From NCBI GenBank assembly GCA_017161655.1, contig JADFCV010000007.1, forward strand, positions 100,756 through 164,755: 64,000 bases of DNA, written 5' to 3'. Made by a program: the position numbers and the translations under genes. The notes under the pieces are model-generated. The model was given only the letters and a program-made list of their open reading frames with translations, did not search any database and was not told where the DNA came from. Position 1 is the stretch's first letter. Each line of letters begins with the position of its first letter. This DNA is from Candidatus Sumerlaeota bacterium (GTDB lineage: Bacteria; Sumerlaeota; Sumerlaeia; Sumerlaeales; Sumerlaeaceae). Shown here one piece after another: positions 27,010 to 36,255 of this stretch.

Positions 27010-27354
27010 TTACGAACGCTGCCGCCGCGTGCGAATGGTTCGCAGCTGCCGCTCTACGACCAGTTCCGCTAACGCACGAGCAATCGCAGGACGTGAATTC
27101 TCACCGAAAGCAGTATTCACCTTCCGTTCATCCACGTCGAGGCGGTAAAGGATAGCCAGTAACTTCTCGAATGATTCATCCATGATTTCTTCAATACGCG
27201 CGGCAAGCATAGCGAGGAAACGATGGCGCTCATCTTCAGGCAACGTTTCCCATGCTCTTGGCACAGCAGCGAGTCCAAACGATGCTCGCACCAGTTCCGT
27301 GCGGACATCAGCCAATTCATCAGGGGGCAAATCTGATTCCGGGGAAAAGCTCAC
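27010..27354 (-). CDS. Unknown 114-residue helical protein in the pdu-like run
   Basis: Unrecognised small soluble protein, mostly helical with many Arg and Glu residues ('PEDERHRFLAMLAARIEEIM', 'RLDVDERKVNTAF') and a basic tail ('RTIRTRRQRS'). GTG 27354 has AAGGTG six bases upstream; an ATG two bases upstream is out of frame. It lies between the BMC shell gene and pta on the same strand, 47 bases after the former, so it may belong to the microcompartment pathway. I see no catalytic motif or encapsulation peptide. Confidence 0.7.
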   Translation of the reverse strand: MSFSPESDLPPDELADVRTELVRASFGLAAVPRAWETLPEDERHRFLAMLAARIEEIMDESFEKLLAILYRLDVDERKVNTAFGENSRPAIARALAELVVERQLRTIRTRRQRS

Positions 27355-27401
27355 ATTGTCACCTTCATCACAGACTTCACAGGCAGAACATGCCCATATT
27401 C

Positions 27402-27956
27402 TTAAATGAACTCACGGAACAGCTCTCGGCGGGGACCGGGAATGACAACCCGATTCACGAGAAGGCCGTGCTCCGCCGCCACCTGTGCCCCCGCTTCGAC
27501 TGCCGCACGGCATCCCGCGACATCACCGGTCACCAGTACGAACCCTTTTCCCCCCAATGCCATCGCAAGATGGACACGAAAGAGCGTGACGCTCCCCGCT
27601 TTCACTGCAGCGTCTGCAGCTTCCACTGCGCTTGCTGCGCTAAACGTTTCGATAATGCCCAGGGCACGAGCCTCTTCCGGTTTCAGCTCCACAGACCCTG
27701 TAATGGCAGGCAAGACAGCCGGGTGAATGTTCGGAATCACAATGTGATCAATGATCCCCTCCGAAGCTGCAACGAGGCCAGCACTCACGCTGCTTTGCAC
27801 GTCCGCAACCTTTCCACCCACCGCCACAAGGAATTTCCCGGAACAAATCGTGCGCGCCACCAGAAGCTGCACCTCGGCAGCCTTCAACATCGCATCCTCC
27901 ACCTCGAACCCCATCGCTATTGAGGAGCATTCCACCATTCCTACTGCGTCTGCCAT
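27402..27956 (-). CDS. pduT: Tandem BMC-domain shell protein, PduT-like
   Basis: Bacterial microcompartment shell protein with two BMC domains (residues about 3-80 and 97-175), giving a trimeric pseudohexamer. First domain: 'VGMVECSSIAMGFEVEDAML' and 'GKFLVAVGGKVADV'; second domain: 'LGIIETFSAASAVEAADAAV' and 'HLAMALGGKGFVLVTGDVA'. The linker 'IPNIHPAVLPAITG' matches PduT well. In PduT a cysteine at the central pore holds a 4Fe-4S cluster; the cysteine here ('RTICSGKF') needs alignment to confirm. It is ten bases downstream of pduS, its usual partner. Confidence 0.93.
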   Translation of the reverse strand: MADAVGMVECSSIAMGFEVEDAMLKAAEVQLLVARTICSGKFLVAVGGKVADVQSSVSAGLVAASEGIIDHIVIPNIHPAVLPAITGSVELKPEEARALGIIETFSAASAVEAADAAVKAGSVTLFRVHLAMALGGKGFVLVTGDVAGCRAAVEAGAQVAAEHGLLVNRVVIPGPRRELFREFI

Positions 27957-27966
27957 CGTTCCTGCC

Positions 27967-29268
27967 TCATCTGGTGATTTCGATGATGTCAGATATGTGT
28001 GTCACAGTTCCATCAATGCTGGCATGGACCTGAGCTCCGAGCTGGCCCTCAGGAATCCTGCCGATCATTTGGCCGCACCGGACGCGCTCGCCAACGGTGA
28101 CCGTTGCTTCAGCTCCCACACCCACGTGTTGTTTGAGGGGGATCCGAACTTTTTCGACTTCAAGGGGTTTCGCCACCAAAGGCCCTTCGTTCACGAACTG
28201 TGTCAGCCCCAGCTTCACCATGAGACGCTTCGTCGGAGTCCGTCGCGCTTCATACATCGGATGCGGTTCGACCGGCCGGTTGTGACCCTCCCATTTTAAT
28301 CCCATCTGCTTCACGAGGGCCTTATCCTGCACGCACACATTGCGCGGATCGAGATCTTCCGGACATGCGATCATCGTACAAATGTTGCACTCGCAGCAAT
28401 AGGTCGTTCCAACAATGAGCGGTGCTTTGTCCATTGTGAAACCTAAGGCCCGCATCGCTTTGTGAGGCTCAATGGGGTGCCCTAACAAATATCTCGGGCA
28501 CATCTCCGTGCAAAAAGAGCACTGGTCACATGCTGACCGCCCGATCCGATTGATCTCTTTCGTGGTCAAGCTATAGCGGCGCACAAGGAAGTGATTTCGT
28601 GGCAAAACGTACACGCCCCCGGTGGTTTTGGTGACGGGCGTTTCCAGATCTTCGCAAAGTCGCCCCATCATCACCCCATTCAACAGAACGGCGAAGGGCT
28701 CTATCGTCGCTCCACCAGCGGCGGCAATCAGATCACGAATGGGCGTTCCGAGAGGGACGCAGAGTGTCACCGGTTGCTTGACCGCGCCTGTCACAGTCAG
28801 AAACTTCTTTGTCACTGGCCCGTCACTGCCGAGGTTATACATCGTTTCCACATTGTTGACGACACAGCCCACATTGAGAGGAAGCCCACCAGGTGGGATG
28901 ACCCGTTTCGTCACGTCATAGACCAAAAGGAATTCATCGCCTGCAGGATAAGTATCGCGCAGGCGCGCAATTTCAAATCCTGGAGGAAGATTTCTTTCGA
29001 GCTGGGCGATGACCTCGACATATTTCTCCTTGATTCCAATAACGCAGCGCTTTGCGCCGATCATGGCGCGTGCTCGGTTCATCCCCTCCAACACCACATC
29101 GCCATAGTGCGCCAGGAGTTCTTTGTCCTTGTGGAGCAGTGGTTCGCATTCTGCAGCATTGAGAATAAAGCATTCTGCCTGGGCACGCATTTTAACATGC
29201 GTGGGAAATCCGGCACCACCAGCTCCCACAATGCCCCGCTCAAACACATGTTCCGGTGAGAATCTCAT
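27967..29268 (-). CDS. pduS: PduS-like Fe-S flavoprotein (RnfC-type NADH-linked electron carrier)
   Basis: RnfC-like protein of 433 residues, in Pdu systems the cobalamin reductase that passes electrons through the PduT pore. 'GIVGAGGAGFPTHVKM' and 'AAECEPLLHKDK' form the RnfC/Nqo1-type nucleotide/FMN fold; 'GLPLNVGCVVNNVET' is also typical. Two 4Fe-4S motifs follow: 'CDQCSFCTEMCP' and 'CCECNICTMIACP'. The C-terminal biotinyl-like fold ('GVGAEATVTVGERVRCGQMI') matches RnfC proteins. It is the first gene of the run pduS-pduT-unknown-pta. No diol dehydratase, aldehyde dehydrogenase or other shell gene lies nearby. Confidence 0.92.
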   Translation of the reverse strand: MRFSPEHVFERGIVGAGGAGFPTHVKMRAQAECFILNAAECEPLLHKDKELLAHYGDVVLEGMNRARAMIGAKRCVIGIKEKYVEVIAQLERNLPPGFEIARLRDTYPAGDEFLLVYDVTKRVIPPGGLPLNVGCVVNNVETMYNLGSDGPVTKKFLTVTGAVKQPVTLCVPLGTPIRDLIAAAGGATIEPFAVLLNGVMMGRLCEDLETPVTKTTGGVYVLPRNHFLVRRYSLTTKEINRIGRSACDQCSFCTEMCPRYLLGHPIEPHKAMRALGFTMDKAPLIVGTTYCCECNICTMIACPEDLDPRNVCVQDKALVKQMGLKWEGHNRPVEPHPMYEARRTPTKRLMVKLGLTQFVNEGPLVAKPLEVEKVRIPLKQHVGVGAEATVTVGERVRCGQMIGRIPEGQLGAQVHASIDGTVTHISDIIEITR

Positions 29269-29542
29269 GCTTGGTGAACTGATCGTCTGTCCTTATTTTT
29301 GGGCCGAGGAAAGGTCCGCAAAAGGTCATTTAGCTCCATTCGGCTTGAATGTCATTCTTCACCAAACCATGGCCGGCTGAAGCAAGGGAAATCGAGCCTC
29401 TTCCAATCAACCCTCTCGAACTCGGCGTTTGCAGGCACGCTCCTCGCATGCTGCTGTGGCGCATCCGTTGTTTCGTGGTTGCGCAACGCCGTCGCTCCAC
29501 GCAATGTGCGTACAATTCTCATCACAAAGGAGCTTGCGCCCT

Positions 29543-30466
29543 GTGAGCAATGTTGTGCCTCGCCGCCCCCTTGGGTTGACCGGTTTGGAAGTTAGCATCA
29601 TTGGTCTAGGCGCCCTTGAGATTGGACGCGATTGGGCCGCCGATGTGGATCCCCATCCTCAGCATTTATCCGAGTCGGAAGCTGTGAGTTTCATTCACCA
29701 GGTGCTCGACCTCGGCATCAACCTCATAGACACCGCTCCAGCTTACTGGTACTCAGAGGAGTTCCTGGGCAAAGCTTTACGCGGCAGGCGTCACGAGGTC
29801 ATTCTCGCAACAAAAGTTGGTGAGCATTGCGATCGCACTGGCTCACACTACGATTACTCGTATGAAGCAACTCTCAACTTCATCGACGACTCTTTGCGAC
29901 GCCTTCAGACCGACTATGTGGATCTCATCCAGATTCACTCCGCTAGCATCGAAGTTCTGGAGCGCGGCGAAACGCTGGCTGCATTGCAAAAAGCGAAAGA
30001 GGCAGGGAAAGCTCGCCACATTGGGATGACCGGCGGAGTGCGGGAATGTGCGCGGGCTCTGGAGATCGGTGGTTATGAAACCGTCCAGCTCCCCTATAAC
30101 CTACTGAACACCGCTGCTGAGGATCACGTGTTTCCACTGGCGCAGTGCCGCAATGCAGGTGTTCTGATCATGCGGGGTCTTGCCGGCGGGAAACTCACGT
30201 CGAAATACAAAAACCTGGCCGACGAGTCGTTGAAATCAAAAATTGCTTCTTTCGAGAAGTTTCTCTGCGAAGGCAAGCAGACAGATCTTGCCCATCTTGC
30301 AATCGGCTACATTCTCGCTTCGCCAGTGGTCTCAAGCGTTCTCGTTGGAACACGTAAAATCGGACACCTCAAAAAAAGCATCGCCGCTGCATTGGATCCG
30401 CTTCCTTCACGCCTTGTCGAAGAATTACGGAAGCACGCGGCGGCGATCAACTTGAGTGTCTGGTAA
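29543..30466 (+). CDS. Aldo/keto reductase
   Basis: NAD(P)H-dependent oxidoreductase with a TIM-barrel fold. The catalytic tetrad can be placed: Asp in 'NLIDTAPAYWYSEE', Tyr in the same stretch, Lys in 'VILATKVGEH', His in 'DLIQIHSAS'. The C-terminal 'GYILASPVVSSVLVGTRKIG' is the cofactor-binding part. GTG 29543 was chosen because AAAGGAG lies ten bases upstream and the protein then starts just before 'RRPLGLTGLEVSIIGLG'; the frame is open to 29429. The gene is divergent from pduS, so an aldehyde-reducing role linked to the microcompartment is possible but unproven. Confidence 0.9.
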   Translation: MSNVVPRRPLGLTGLEVSIIGLGALEIGRDWAADVDPHPQHLSESEAVSFIHQVLDLGINLIDTAPAYWYSEEFLGKALRGRRHEVILATKVGEHCDRTGSHYDYSYEATLNFIDDSLRRLQTDYVDLIQIHSASIEVLERGETLAALQKAKEAGKARHIGMTGGVRECARALEIGGYETVQLPYNLLNTAAEDHVFPLAQCRNAGVLIMRGLAGGKLTSKYKNLADESLKSKIASFEKFLCEGKQTDLAHLAIGYILASPVVSSVLVGTRKIGHLKKSIAAALDPLPSRLVEELRKHAAAINLSVW

Positions 30467-30523
30467 AATTGGCCGAGAATCGATCTTGTTCCCTATGCCT
30501 GTGGGAGCGAAAGACTTGCGGCG

Positions 30524-31129
30524 TTACTTTTTGTACTTTACCGAGCAGCCGTACGGTTGGGTATTCGTGACCTCGGGCTGTTTGCCAGACGTCAGGGCTG
30601 CGAGTGCTTCATCCACATAATTACGCGGTTCGGCTTTTTCTCCGCGAGGATCATCGTCAATAGCCCCTGCATACGCCACAGACCCTTGCTGATCCACGAT
30701 GAAAATATGAGGCGTCGTCTTTGCCCCATAAGCCTGACCAACGGTGCCGCTAGGATCGAGAAGCACAGGGTAGGAGAACTTTTCATCCTTCTGCCAGGTT
30801 TTGGCAGCCTCGGCTGTGGCGAAGTGACTACTGTCCACGGCCAGCCAGGCGACATTCTTTGCCGAGTATTTTTCGGCGAGCTTCTGCATCGTACCAGCCT
30901 TGTAGTGCCGTTTTACGAAGGGACAGGTCGGATTTGTCCACTCCAGTACGACAATCTTTCCACGATACTGCGACAGCGTATGTGTCGTCCCGTTGGCGTC
31001 AGGCAGAGCAAAGTCTGGCGCCTTCTCTCCGACGTCAACAGCGCCAATGGAAAGTCCTGCTGACGCGCTAATAACAAGGGCCAGAGCGGCCGAAGCAACG
31101 CTATGGGGGAGTGTTCTGAAAACCTTCAT
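30524..31129 (-). CDS. Exported thioredoxin-fold redoxin (AhpC/TSA type)
   Basis: Peroxiredoxin/TlpA-like protein with a signal peptide ('AALALVISASAGLSIGA') and a 150-residue thioredoxin fold: 'GEKAPDFALPDANG', 'IVVLEWTNPTCPFVKRHY', 'YPVLLDPSGTVGQAYGAKTT' and 'IFIVDQQGSVAYAGAIDDD'. The single cysteine in 'NPTCPFV' sits at the peroxidatic position, replacing the CxxC of thioredoxins; a second cysteine is near the C-terminus ('YGCSVKYKK'). It probably acts in the periplasm. ATG 31129 has GGAGGT seven bases upstream. It is convergent with the aldo/keto reductase. Confidence 0.9.
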   Translation of the reverse strand: MKVFRTLPHSVASAALALVISASAGLSIGAVDVGEKAPDFALPDANGTTHTLSQYRGKIVVLEWTNPTCPFVKRHYKAGTMQKLAEKYSAKNVAWLAVDSSHFATAEAAKTWQKDEKFSYPVLLDPSGTVGQAYGAKTTPHIFIVDQQGSVAYAGAIDDDPRGEKAEPRNYVDEALAALTSGKQPEVTNTQPYGCSVKYKK

Positions 31130-31273
31130 GCGAAACACCTCCGAAAGTGATTGAGTACTGCATAAGTACTGATTTTATCCACAGCTGTTACTGGGTCTTA
31201 TTCTCGAGTGGAATCCTGTTTGTACCGTTTGGCGGAAAACTCGAAGGAAGCGGAAAATGCGTACAGCTAGCGG

Positions 31274-31885
31274 CTAATCCAGTTCATTTTCCATTTCACG
31301 TAGCCGCGCCAGATCTTCGGGCGAGTCAACATCCGCCACAACTTGCGGGTCCTCGGTCTCGATATGCTGAACGACCGATCCAAGGTCTGCGATGATGTCG
31401 CGCGCCGTCATGCCTTCAGGCGCGCTGACGAAAGCCTGGAAAAGGTTCTTCGGAATGAGGAAAGGGTGACCTGGCTGACCATTGTAACAGGCAATGAAAA
31501 GCTTCTCCGGAGCCTCAAGAAATGCTTGCCGCAAGCGTCCGATCGTGTTCACAGCGATTGCAGGTTGATCCACCAGAGCCACAATAGCTGCGTCCGCCCC
31601 CGCATCAGACGCCGCCTTCAGTCCTAGCTGAAGAGAATAAATCTGTCCACGTGCCGGCTCCTTGTTCAGCACGAAATTCCCCTGAGGAAACTGTTTCATC
31701 TGGGGTTTGAGCGACACTTGGAGACCTGCATTGATGACGATGTGTACGGGCACACTTTCCGCAGCCACGAGCGATTCATAAACACGATGAAGGAAAAACG
31801 TGTCTCCAAATGGAAGAAGTGCCTTCGGAAAACCCATCCGATTCGAAATGCCGCCCGCAAGAACGATACTGTGTACCGCCGTCAT
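31274..31885 (-). CDS. MocA/MobA-like nucleotidyltransferase
   Basis: NTP-transferase of the MobA/MocA group, 203 residues. The nucleotide-binding signature is 'SIVLAGGISNRMGFPKALLP', with 'NKEPARGQIYSLQLGL', the metal aspartate in 'VALVDQPAI' and 'YNGQPGHPFLIPKNLF' as in molybdenum-cofactor cytidylyltransferase. No molybdenum-enzyme genes are nearby, so the substrate remains open. ATG 31885 is nine bases after AAGGA and precedes the conserved motif directly; the longer frame to 31984 is probably not translated. Confidence 0.85.
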   Translation of the reverse strand: MTAVHSIVLAGGISNRMGFPKALLPFGDTFFLHRVYESLVAAESVPVHIVINAGLQVSLKPQMKQFPQGNFVLNKEPARGQIYSLQLGLKAASDAGADAAIVALVDQPAIAVNTIGRLRQAFLEAPEKLFIACYNGQPGHPFLIPKNLFQAFVSAPEGMTARDIIADLGSVVQHIETEDPQVVADVDSPEDLARLREMENELD

Positions 31886-32104
31886 TTTGCAAGATCCTTC
31901 CGCATACCTTAGTTCAATCCCTCTGCATGGTTTTGCGCAAGGAAAAACGCGTCGAAGAAAAGCGTGGCGCCACACTGCCGTCACATTATCGCCAACTTCT
32001 GCTCACAAAAACGTCACTCCCTTGTCGCGTGCGTTGCCCCAGCTTTTTCGCTAATTTCGAGACATCCCGTGGGTGCGGGACACAAAATTACTTGGAGGTT
32101 CGTC

Positions 32105-32821
32105 ATGAAGCATGCGTTTAGAGCGTTTACGCTCATCGAGCTGTTGATTGTGGTGGCAATCATCGCGATCTTGGCAGCCATAGCAGTCCCCAATTTTCTC
32201 GAGGCTCAGGTGCGCTCGAAAGTCGCGCGTGTCAAAAATGACCTGCGCGCCCAGGCGACAGCTATTGAAGCCTACGCGGTGGACTGGAATACCCTCCCGC
32301 GCGACAGTGACTCCGACCTCGACCGTGAGCCAGCGATGTCGAGTTACGAATTTAGCTGGAAAGCCAACGGTGCCGTCCAGCTTACGACTCCGATTGCTTA
32401 CATGAGTAGTTTGCTCGAGGACCCGTTTTCGCGTGGTCGCCAGCAAACAGCTTCCTTCGGCGCGGCAGTCGGCTATCGCATTGGGTCAGGGACGTGGTCC
32501 TACGGTAGCACGCCGGGAAGCCCGCAATCGGAAGCCCCAGCAGATTCTCAGGGGGCCTTTGCTGCAATGCAGGCACACGGCAAGGTGATGGCCTACGTCG
32601 TGCTCAGCCCAGGACCCACCGGCAAACGCCAGCGTATGGGGTACAAGTGTTTCCCATGGAAAAGCCCTGATCCTAGCGAACAGGGAGCTTATGTTGACTA
32701 TGACCCCACCAATGGGACTGTGAGCGCTGGCGACATTTATCGCTTTGGCGGTCAGTGGCTCAGTGGCAACTGGGATCGCATTGCCCCTGGCAACGGCCCG
32801 ATGGGCACACAATCCAACTAA
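32105..32821 (+). CDS. Prepilin-type pseudopilin with C-terminal YDPTNGT motif
   Basis: Type IV pilin/type II secretion pseudopilin-like protein of 238 residues. A short basic leader (MKHAFRA) precedes the prepilin peptidase site and hydrophobic helix ('FTLIELLIVVAIIAILAAIA'), followed by 'VPNFLEAQVRSKVARVKNDL'. The globular part ends in 'YDPTNGTVSAGDIYRFGG'. Almost the same ending is found in the protein at 36256-37101. ATG 32105 has GGAGG six bases upstream. It is likely processed and assembled at the inner membrane by the Pil machinery encoded near 42-47 kb. Confidence 0.93.
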   Translation: MKHAFRAFTLIELLIVVAIIAILAAIAVPNFLEAQVRSKVARVKNDLRAQATAIEAYAVDWNTLPRDSDSDLDREPAMSSYEFSWKANGAVQLTTPIAYMSSLLEDPFSRGRQQTASFGAAVGYRIGSGTWSYGSTPGSPQSEAPADSQGAFAAMQAHGKVMAYVVLSPGPTGKRQRMGYKCFPWKSPDPSEQGAYVDYDPTNGTVSAGDIYRFGGQWLSGNWDRIAPGNGPMGTQSN

Positions 32822-32851
32822 GAGCACCGCATCAACATTTCCGAGCAAAAT

Positions 32852-32886
32852 GCGGTGGAACCTCGGCACCCGCCTGGTTCCACCGC
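32852..32886. terminator. Perfect 11-bp hairpin between convergent genes
   Basis: GCGGTGGAACC at 32852-32862 pairs perfectly with 32876-32886 across a 13-base loop. It lies 30 bases after the pseudopilin stop and 53 before the carA stop, between convergent genes, so it probably ends transcription from one or both sides. A clear U-tract is missing, so factor-independent action is uncertain. Confidence 0.5.
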
Positions 32887-32938
32887 TCACTATTTAGGGT
32901 TTTCTGCTGGAGCCGCAGAGACGGCAGCCCTTGCTCCG

Positions 32939-34117
32939 TCACTGGCCTGCACGATGAGCTTTCATCCATTCCCGGAAACGACCAAACATATACATCGCGT
33001 CGTGAGGACCAGGAGCCGCTTCGGGATGGTGCTGGACACAGAACAGCCGAAGTTCTTCGTTCTGAAATCCTTCCACTGTTTCGTCGTTCAAATTGATATG
33101 AGTGACCGTGCACGAAGAGGGGAGAGATTCGATGTCCACGCAGAAACCATGATTCTGCGAAGTGATCTCCACTCGATTTGTCGCGAGATCCTTCACCGGA
33201 TGGTTTGCACCGTGGTGACCGAACTTCAGTTTGTAGGTGCGACCGCCAAGAGCCAGGCCGAGCAGTTGATGTCCAAGGCAGATGCCAAAGATAGGAACCT
33301 TCCCGATGAGGAGTCGGATTTGTTCGATGATGTCATCGAGCGCTGCGGGATCGCCTGGCCCGTTCGACAGGAACACACCGTCCGGCCGCATACCGAGCAC
33401 ATCCTCAGCTTTTGTGCGAGCGGGCACCACGGTGATGCGGCACCCCTGCGCGTAAAGCAGATCGAGGATATTACGCTTCACGCCAAAATCAAAGGCGACA
33501 ACGTGAAAACGCTTATTCGTAGTTTCCGGCCAGAGAGGTAACGGCTCGGCGCCGCCGAGCAATTTCAGAAGCTCCGCTTTCGCCGGGTTTGGTTGATAAT
33601 CGTAAATGTGATCCGTGGTCACGTCCTTCACGAGGTCGCGCCCGTCCATCGGCGGTTCTTGAAGAGCTAGCTCCCGAAGCTCCTTCGGGTCATGGCGTTC
33701 CGTGGAAAGTGCAGCGCGCATGGCTCCGGCCGTGCGCACATGCAGCACTAATCCACGCGTATCAATGCCTTCGATTCCCATGATCCCATAGCTGGCCAAA
33801 TAATCGTGCAGTGTCTGTTCGGCACGCCAGTTTGACGCCAGAGTCGAGAGTTCGCGAACGATGAAAGCGCTCACCTGAGGTCGCGGCGACTCATCGTCTA
33901 GCTGTGTAATACCATAGTTGCCAATAAGAGGGTAGGTCATGATCACCATTTGGCCGCGATACGACGGATCGGTGATCACCTCCTGATAGCCGGTCATCCC
34001 GGTATGGAAAATGATTTCCGCTGTTGTTTCGCCACGAGCGCCAAAGCTCCAGCCTCGCAGAGTCGTTCCGTCCTCGAGAACAAGTGTTGCTGGGATTTTC
34101 TCACGAACTGCGCGCAT
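32939..34117 (-). CDS. carA: Carbamoyl-phosphate synthase small subunit
   Basis: Glutamine amidotransferase subunit that supplies ammonia to CarB for carbamoyl phosphate (arginine and pyrimidine synthesis). CPSase small-chain N-terminal domain: '[15 protein letters not shown]', '[17 protein letters not shown]' and 'PLIGNYG'. Class I amidotransferase triad: Cys in '[15 protein letters not shown]', then His and Glu in 'HHPEAAPGP'. The length of 392 residues is normal. ATG 34117 follows GGAAGGGG closely; the frame is open to 34228. CarB is not in the window. Confidence 0.97.
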   Translation of the reverse strand: MRAVREKIPATLVLEDGTTLRGWSFGARGETTAEIIFHTGMTGYQEVITDPSYRGQMVIMTYPLIGNYGITQLDDESPRPQVSAFIVRELSTLASNWRAEQTLHDYLASYGIMGIEGIDTRGLVLHVRTAGAMRAALSTERHDPKELRELALQEPPMDGRDLVKDVTTDHIYDYQPNPAKAELLKLLGGAEPLPLWPETTNKRFHVVAFDFGVKRNILDLLYAQGCRITVVPARTKAEDVLGMRPDGVFLSNGPGDPAALDDIIEQIRLLIGKVPIFGICLGHQLLGLALGGRTYKLKFGHHGANHPVKDLATNRVEITSQNHGFCVDIESLPSSCTVTHINLNDETVEGFQNEELRLFCVQHHPEAAPGPHDAMYMFGRFREWMKAHRAGQ

Positions 34118-34268
34118 GTCCCCTTCCTTTTTTCTGCACTGGTCGGCAACCGTCTTGATAGTTAGCGTACCGAGAGCAAGAACTAAAAATCGAAACCGCC
34201 TCTCCGGGATCTCCATTCCCCGGCGCAAAGAGGCAAAGCGAGTTCTTGGGTGAGTTCCGTCAGCAAGA

Positions 34269-35789
34269 TTAGTTTTTCACCTTCCAGACGGTGTAAGCAC
34301 GAGTTGAACCAATCCGCTCCGCATGTTTTTCAAGCAGCTCTTGAATCCGACCCTCTTTGTTTGTCTCGATAAGAAGGAATTCTTGTTGCTGCTTGGTCCG
34401 CGTCGTTCCAAGCAACTCAGCAAAAGTTCGAGGTGGTACAGCCTCGCCACGCGGGGACTTTTTGCCCAAACGCACAAGGCTCGACGACTTCAAGTAGTAC
34501 ATCAGGCCGTAGCCGAGTTTCCCTTCAGCGGTATAAACGATAGGCTTTTGATCCGGCTGCGCCAGGTTCTTGCGGATGATCTCTGCAACGCCCTTAAAGC
34601 TTCGGCGAGAATCCCGTACGTCAATCGTCGCGCTGTAGTACCACTTTCCCGCCAGGAATAGCACCACGTAGATAGCCACGAGTCCTCCGCACCAGCGCTT
34701 CGCTCGCACCCAGGTTTCTTTGCGATAGTCCAGCCAGAGCTCGAATCCGTGTGCTCCCAGGGCGCTCAATGGTGGGAAAAGCGGTAGGACGTAAAGGGGT
34801 AAGCGTGTCTTTTGCAACGCCAGGATCGCCAATGATACCCCTGTCCAGAGAAGCAGGTACAGCTGGGCCAGGCGCACCTTGTGACTTGCCTCGGTGTTTC
34901 GGAGAAAAAAGGCCGGGGCAAACCCAAGCGATGCGGGAAACGAGCCAAACAACAGAAGCAACGGGAAGCCCCAGCGCGGAAAATCATTGGTCGATTCCTC
35001 CACAACGTTTGTCAGGGTCTCTTGTTGCCAGATAGCCCATGCGTTGGGAACCCGCATAAGGACCGCGATTGGCCACGGTAACACGATAACCAGAAACAGG
35101 AGAATCCCCCAGAAGCCAAAAATGGCTTTCCAGTTCACATGCCGCCGAAAGATCGCGATGAATACAACGAGGGGTAGCAAAGGCACGAAGCCGGCGGGAC
35201 CTTTCGTCATAAAAGCACCGCCTAAAAACGCCCAGAAGCCGAGCTGCCACCATAGTCGGGAATGAGCTGTTTTCTCCGCCCTGAGCAACGCCCAGGCACA
35301 CCACATGTAACCGACCTCAAAAGTTGTGAGCAATGTGTCCGTCGTAATGACGTTCGCTGCGCCAAGAGGCACGAGGGACAGTCCCTGGAGCCAGACAGCA
35401 TAAACCCCCGCCCGTGGACCAAACATCGAACGAGCCAGGAGCGAGGTCAGGAGGGTCGTGCCCAAAGCAGCTAATCCGATGGGGAGGCGAACTGCCCACT
35501 CCGATTCGCCGAACAAGCGGCTGCTCGCGCCAACTAGCCAATAGGTCAGAGGGGGCTTTGTCAGATGGGGTTGTCCTCCAAGGTGCGGAACCAGCCAATG
35601 CCCTTCGAAAGCCATTTCACGCGCTGTTTCCGCGTAGCGCGCCTCACTTGTGTCCATTAATGGGCGCGTCCCGCTAAAAGCGAAAACCAGGATTGCGCAA
35701 ATCGCGATGGGCAGGATAACTTTTCGCCACCAGTCGGCGGCGGCCATATCCTCGTTGCAGGAGACGGTGTCCATGTTCTCTCGATGCAT
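34269..35789 (-). CDS. Family 39-type glycosyltransferase (ArnT-like)
   Basis: Multi-pass GT-C glycosyltransferase of 506 residues, using a lipid-linked sugar donor on the periplasmic face. The opening after helix 1 has the GT39 signature '[14 protein letters not shown]' with '[13 protein letters not shown]', and about ten further helices follow. The C-terminal soluble part ('[18 protein letters not shown]') resembles ArnT-group enzymes. The start is uncertain: ATG 35789 and ATG 35774 both have poor ribosome sites. The acceptor (lipid A, protein or glycan) cannot be told from sequence. Confidence 0.88.
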   Translation of the reverse strand: MHRENMDTVSCNEDMAAADWWRKVILPIAICAILVFAFSGTRPLMDTSEARYAETAREMAFEGHWLVPHLGGQPHLTKPPLTYWLVGASSRLFGESEWAVRLPIGLAALGTTLLTSLLARSMFGPRAGVYAVWLQGLSLVPLGAANVITTDTLLTTFEVGYMWCAWALLRAEKTAHSRLWWQLGFWAFLGGAFMTKGPAGFVPLLPLVVFIAIFRRHVNWKAIFGFWGILLFLVIVLPWPIAVLMRVPNAWAIWQQETLTNVVEESTNDFPRWGFPLLLLFGSFPASLGFAPAFFLRNTEASHKVRLAQLYLLLWTGVSLAILALQKTRLPLYVLPLFPPLSALGAHGFELWLDYRKETWVRAKRWCGGLVAIYVVLFLAGKWYYSATIDVRDSRRSFKGVAEIIRKNLAQPDQKPIVYTAEGKLGYGLMYYLKSSSLVRLGKKSPRGEAVPPRTFAELLGTTRTKQQQEFLLIETNKEGRIQELLEKHAERIGSTRAYTVWKVKN

Positions 35790-35913
35790 TCTTCCAGTTG
35801 GGGTGCCGAATTCATTTACAGTGCTTCGATTATGCGGAGCTTAAAACCAATGGAAATTTCAATTTGGCAAGTCCTCCTTGATTTAGTCCACCGGAGAAGA
35901 TTCTAATCTTTCC

Positions 35914-36183
35914 ATGATTCTCCACGCAGAAATTAAAGGGCGCGTTCAAGGTGTGGGCTTTCGCTACTGGGTCGTCGAGGAGGCAGAGCGCCTTGGGCTG
36001 AAGGGGTGGGTTCGTAACACCCGCGATGGCGGGGTCGAGCTGGAAGCCGAAGGCGAGGAGGAAACGTTGTTTGAATTTGAAAAGCTCCTGTGGCACGGCC
36101 CGCCCCTCGCGCGCGTAACCGAGGTGCGGGCACGCTACCACGATATCGACAAGAACTACACCAATTTCTCTATTGTTTACTGA
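35914..36183 (+). CDS. acyP: Acylphosphatase
   Basis: Small cytosolic enzyme hydrolysing acyl phosphates, 89 residues. The phosphate cradle 'KGRVQGVGFRYW' carries the catalytic arginine and 'GWVRNTRDGGVELEAEG' the catalytic asparagine; the end 'FSIVY' is typical. It lies alone between divergent/convergent neighbours. Acetyl phosphate made by Pta would be a possible substrate, by inference only. Confidence 0.95.
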   Translation: MILHAEIKGRVQGVGFRYWVVEEAERLGLKGWVRNTRDGGVELEAEGEEETLFEFEKLLWHGPPLARVTEVRARYHDIDKNYTNFSIVY

Positions 36184-36255
36184 TGGAATAGCGACGGTGC
36201 GCAGAGGGCGATGGGCAGAAGAATTGCCCCTCTCGCCTGGAAAAAGAGCACGACC

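Noticed and set aside
32855..33541. 228-residue plus-strand ORF opposite carA
   Set aside because: carA is unambiguous on the other strand; this frame has no recognisable domain.
36190..36250. GC-rich imperfect hairpin between acyP and the convergent pseudopilin gene, considered as a terminator
   Set aside because: The stem has an internal loop and no U-tract on either strand, so support is insufficient.
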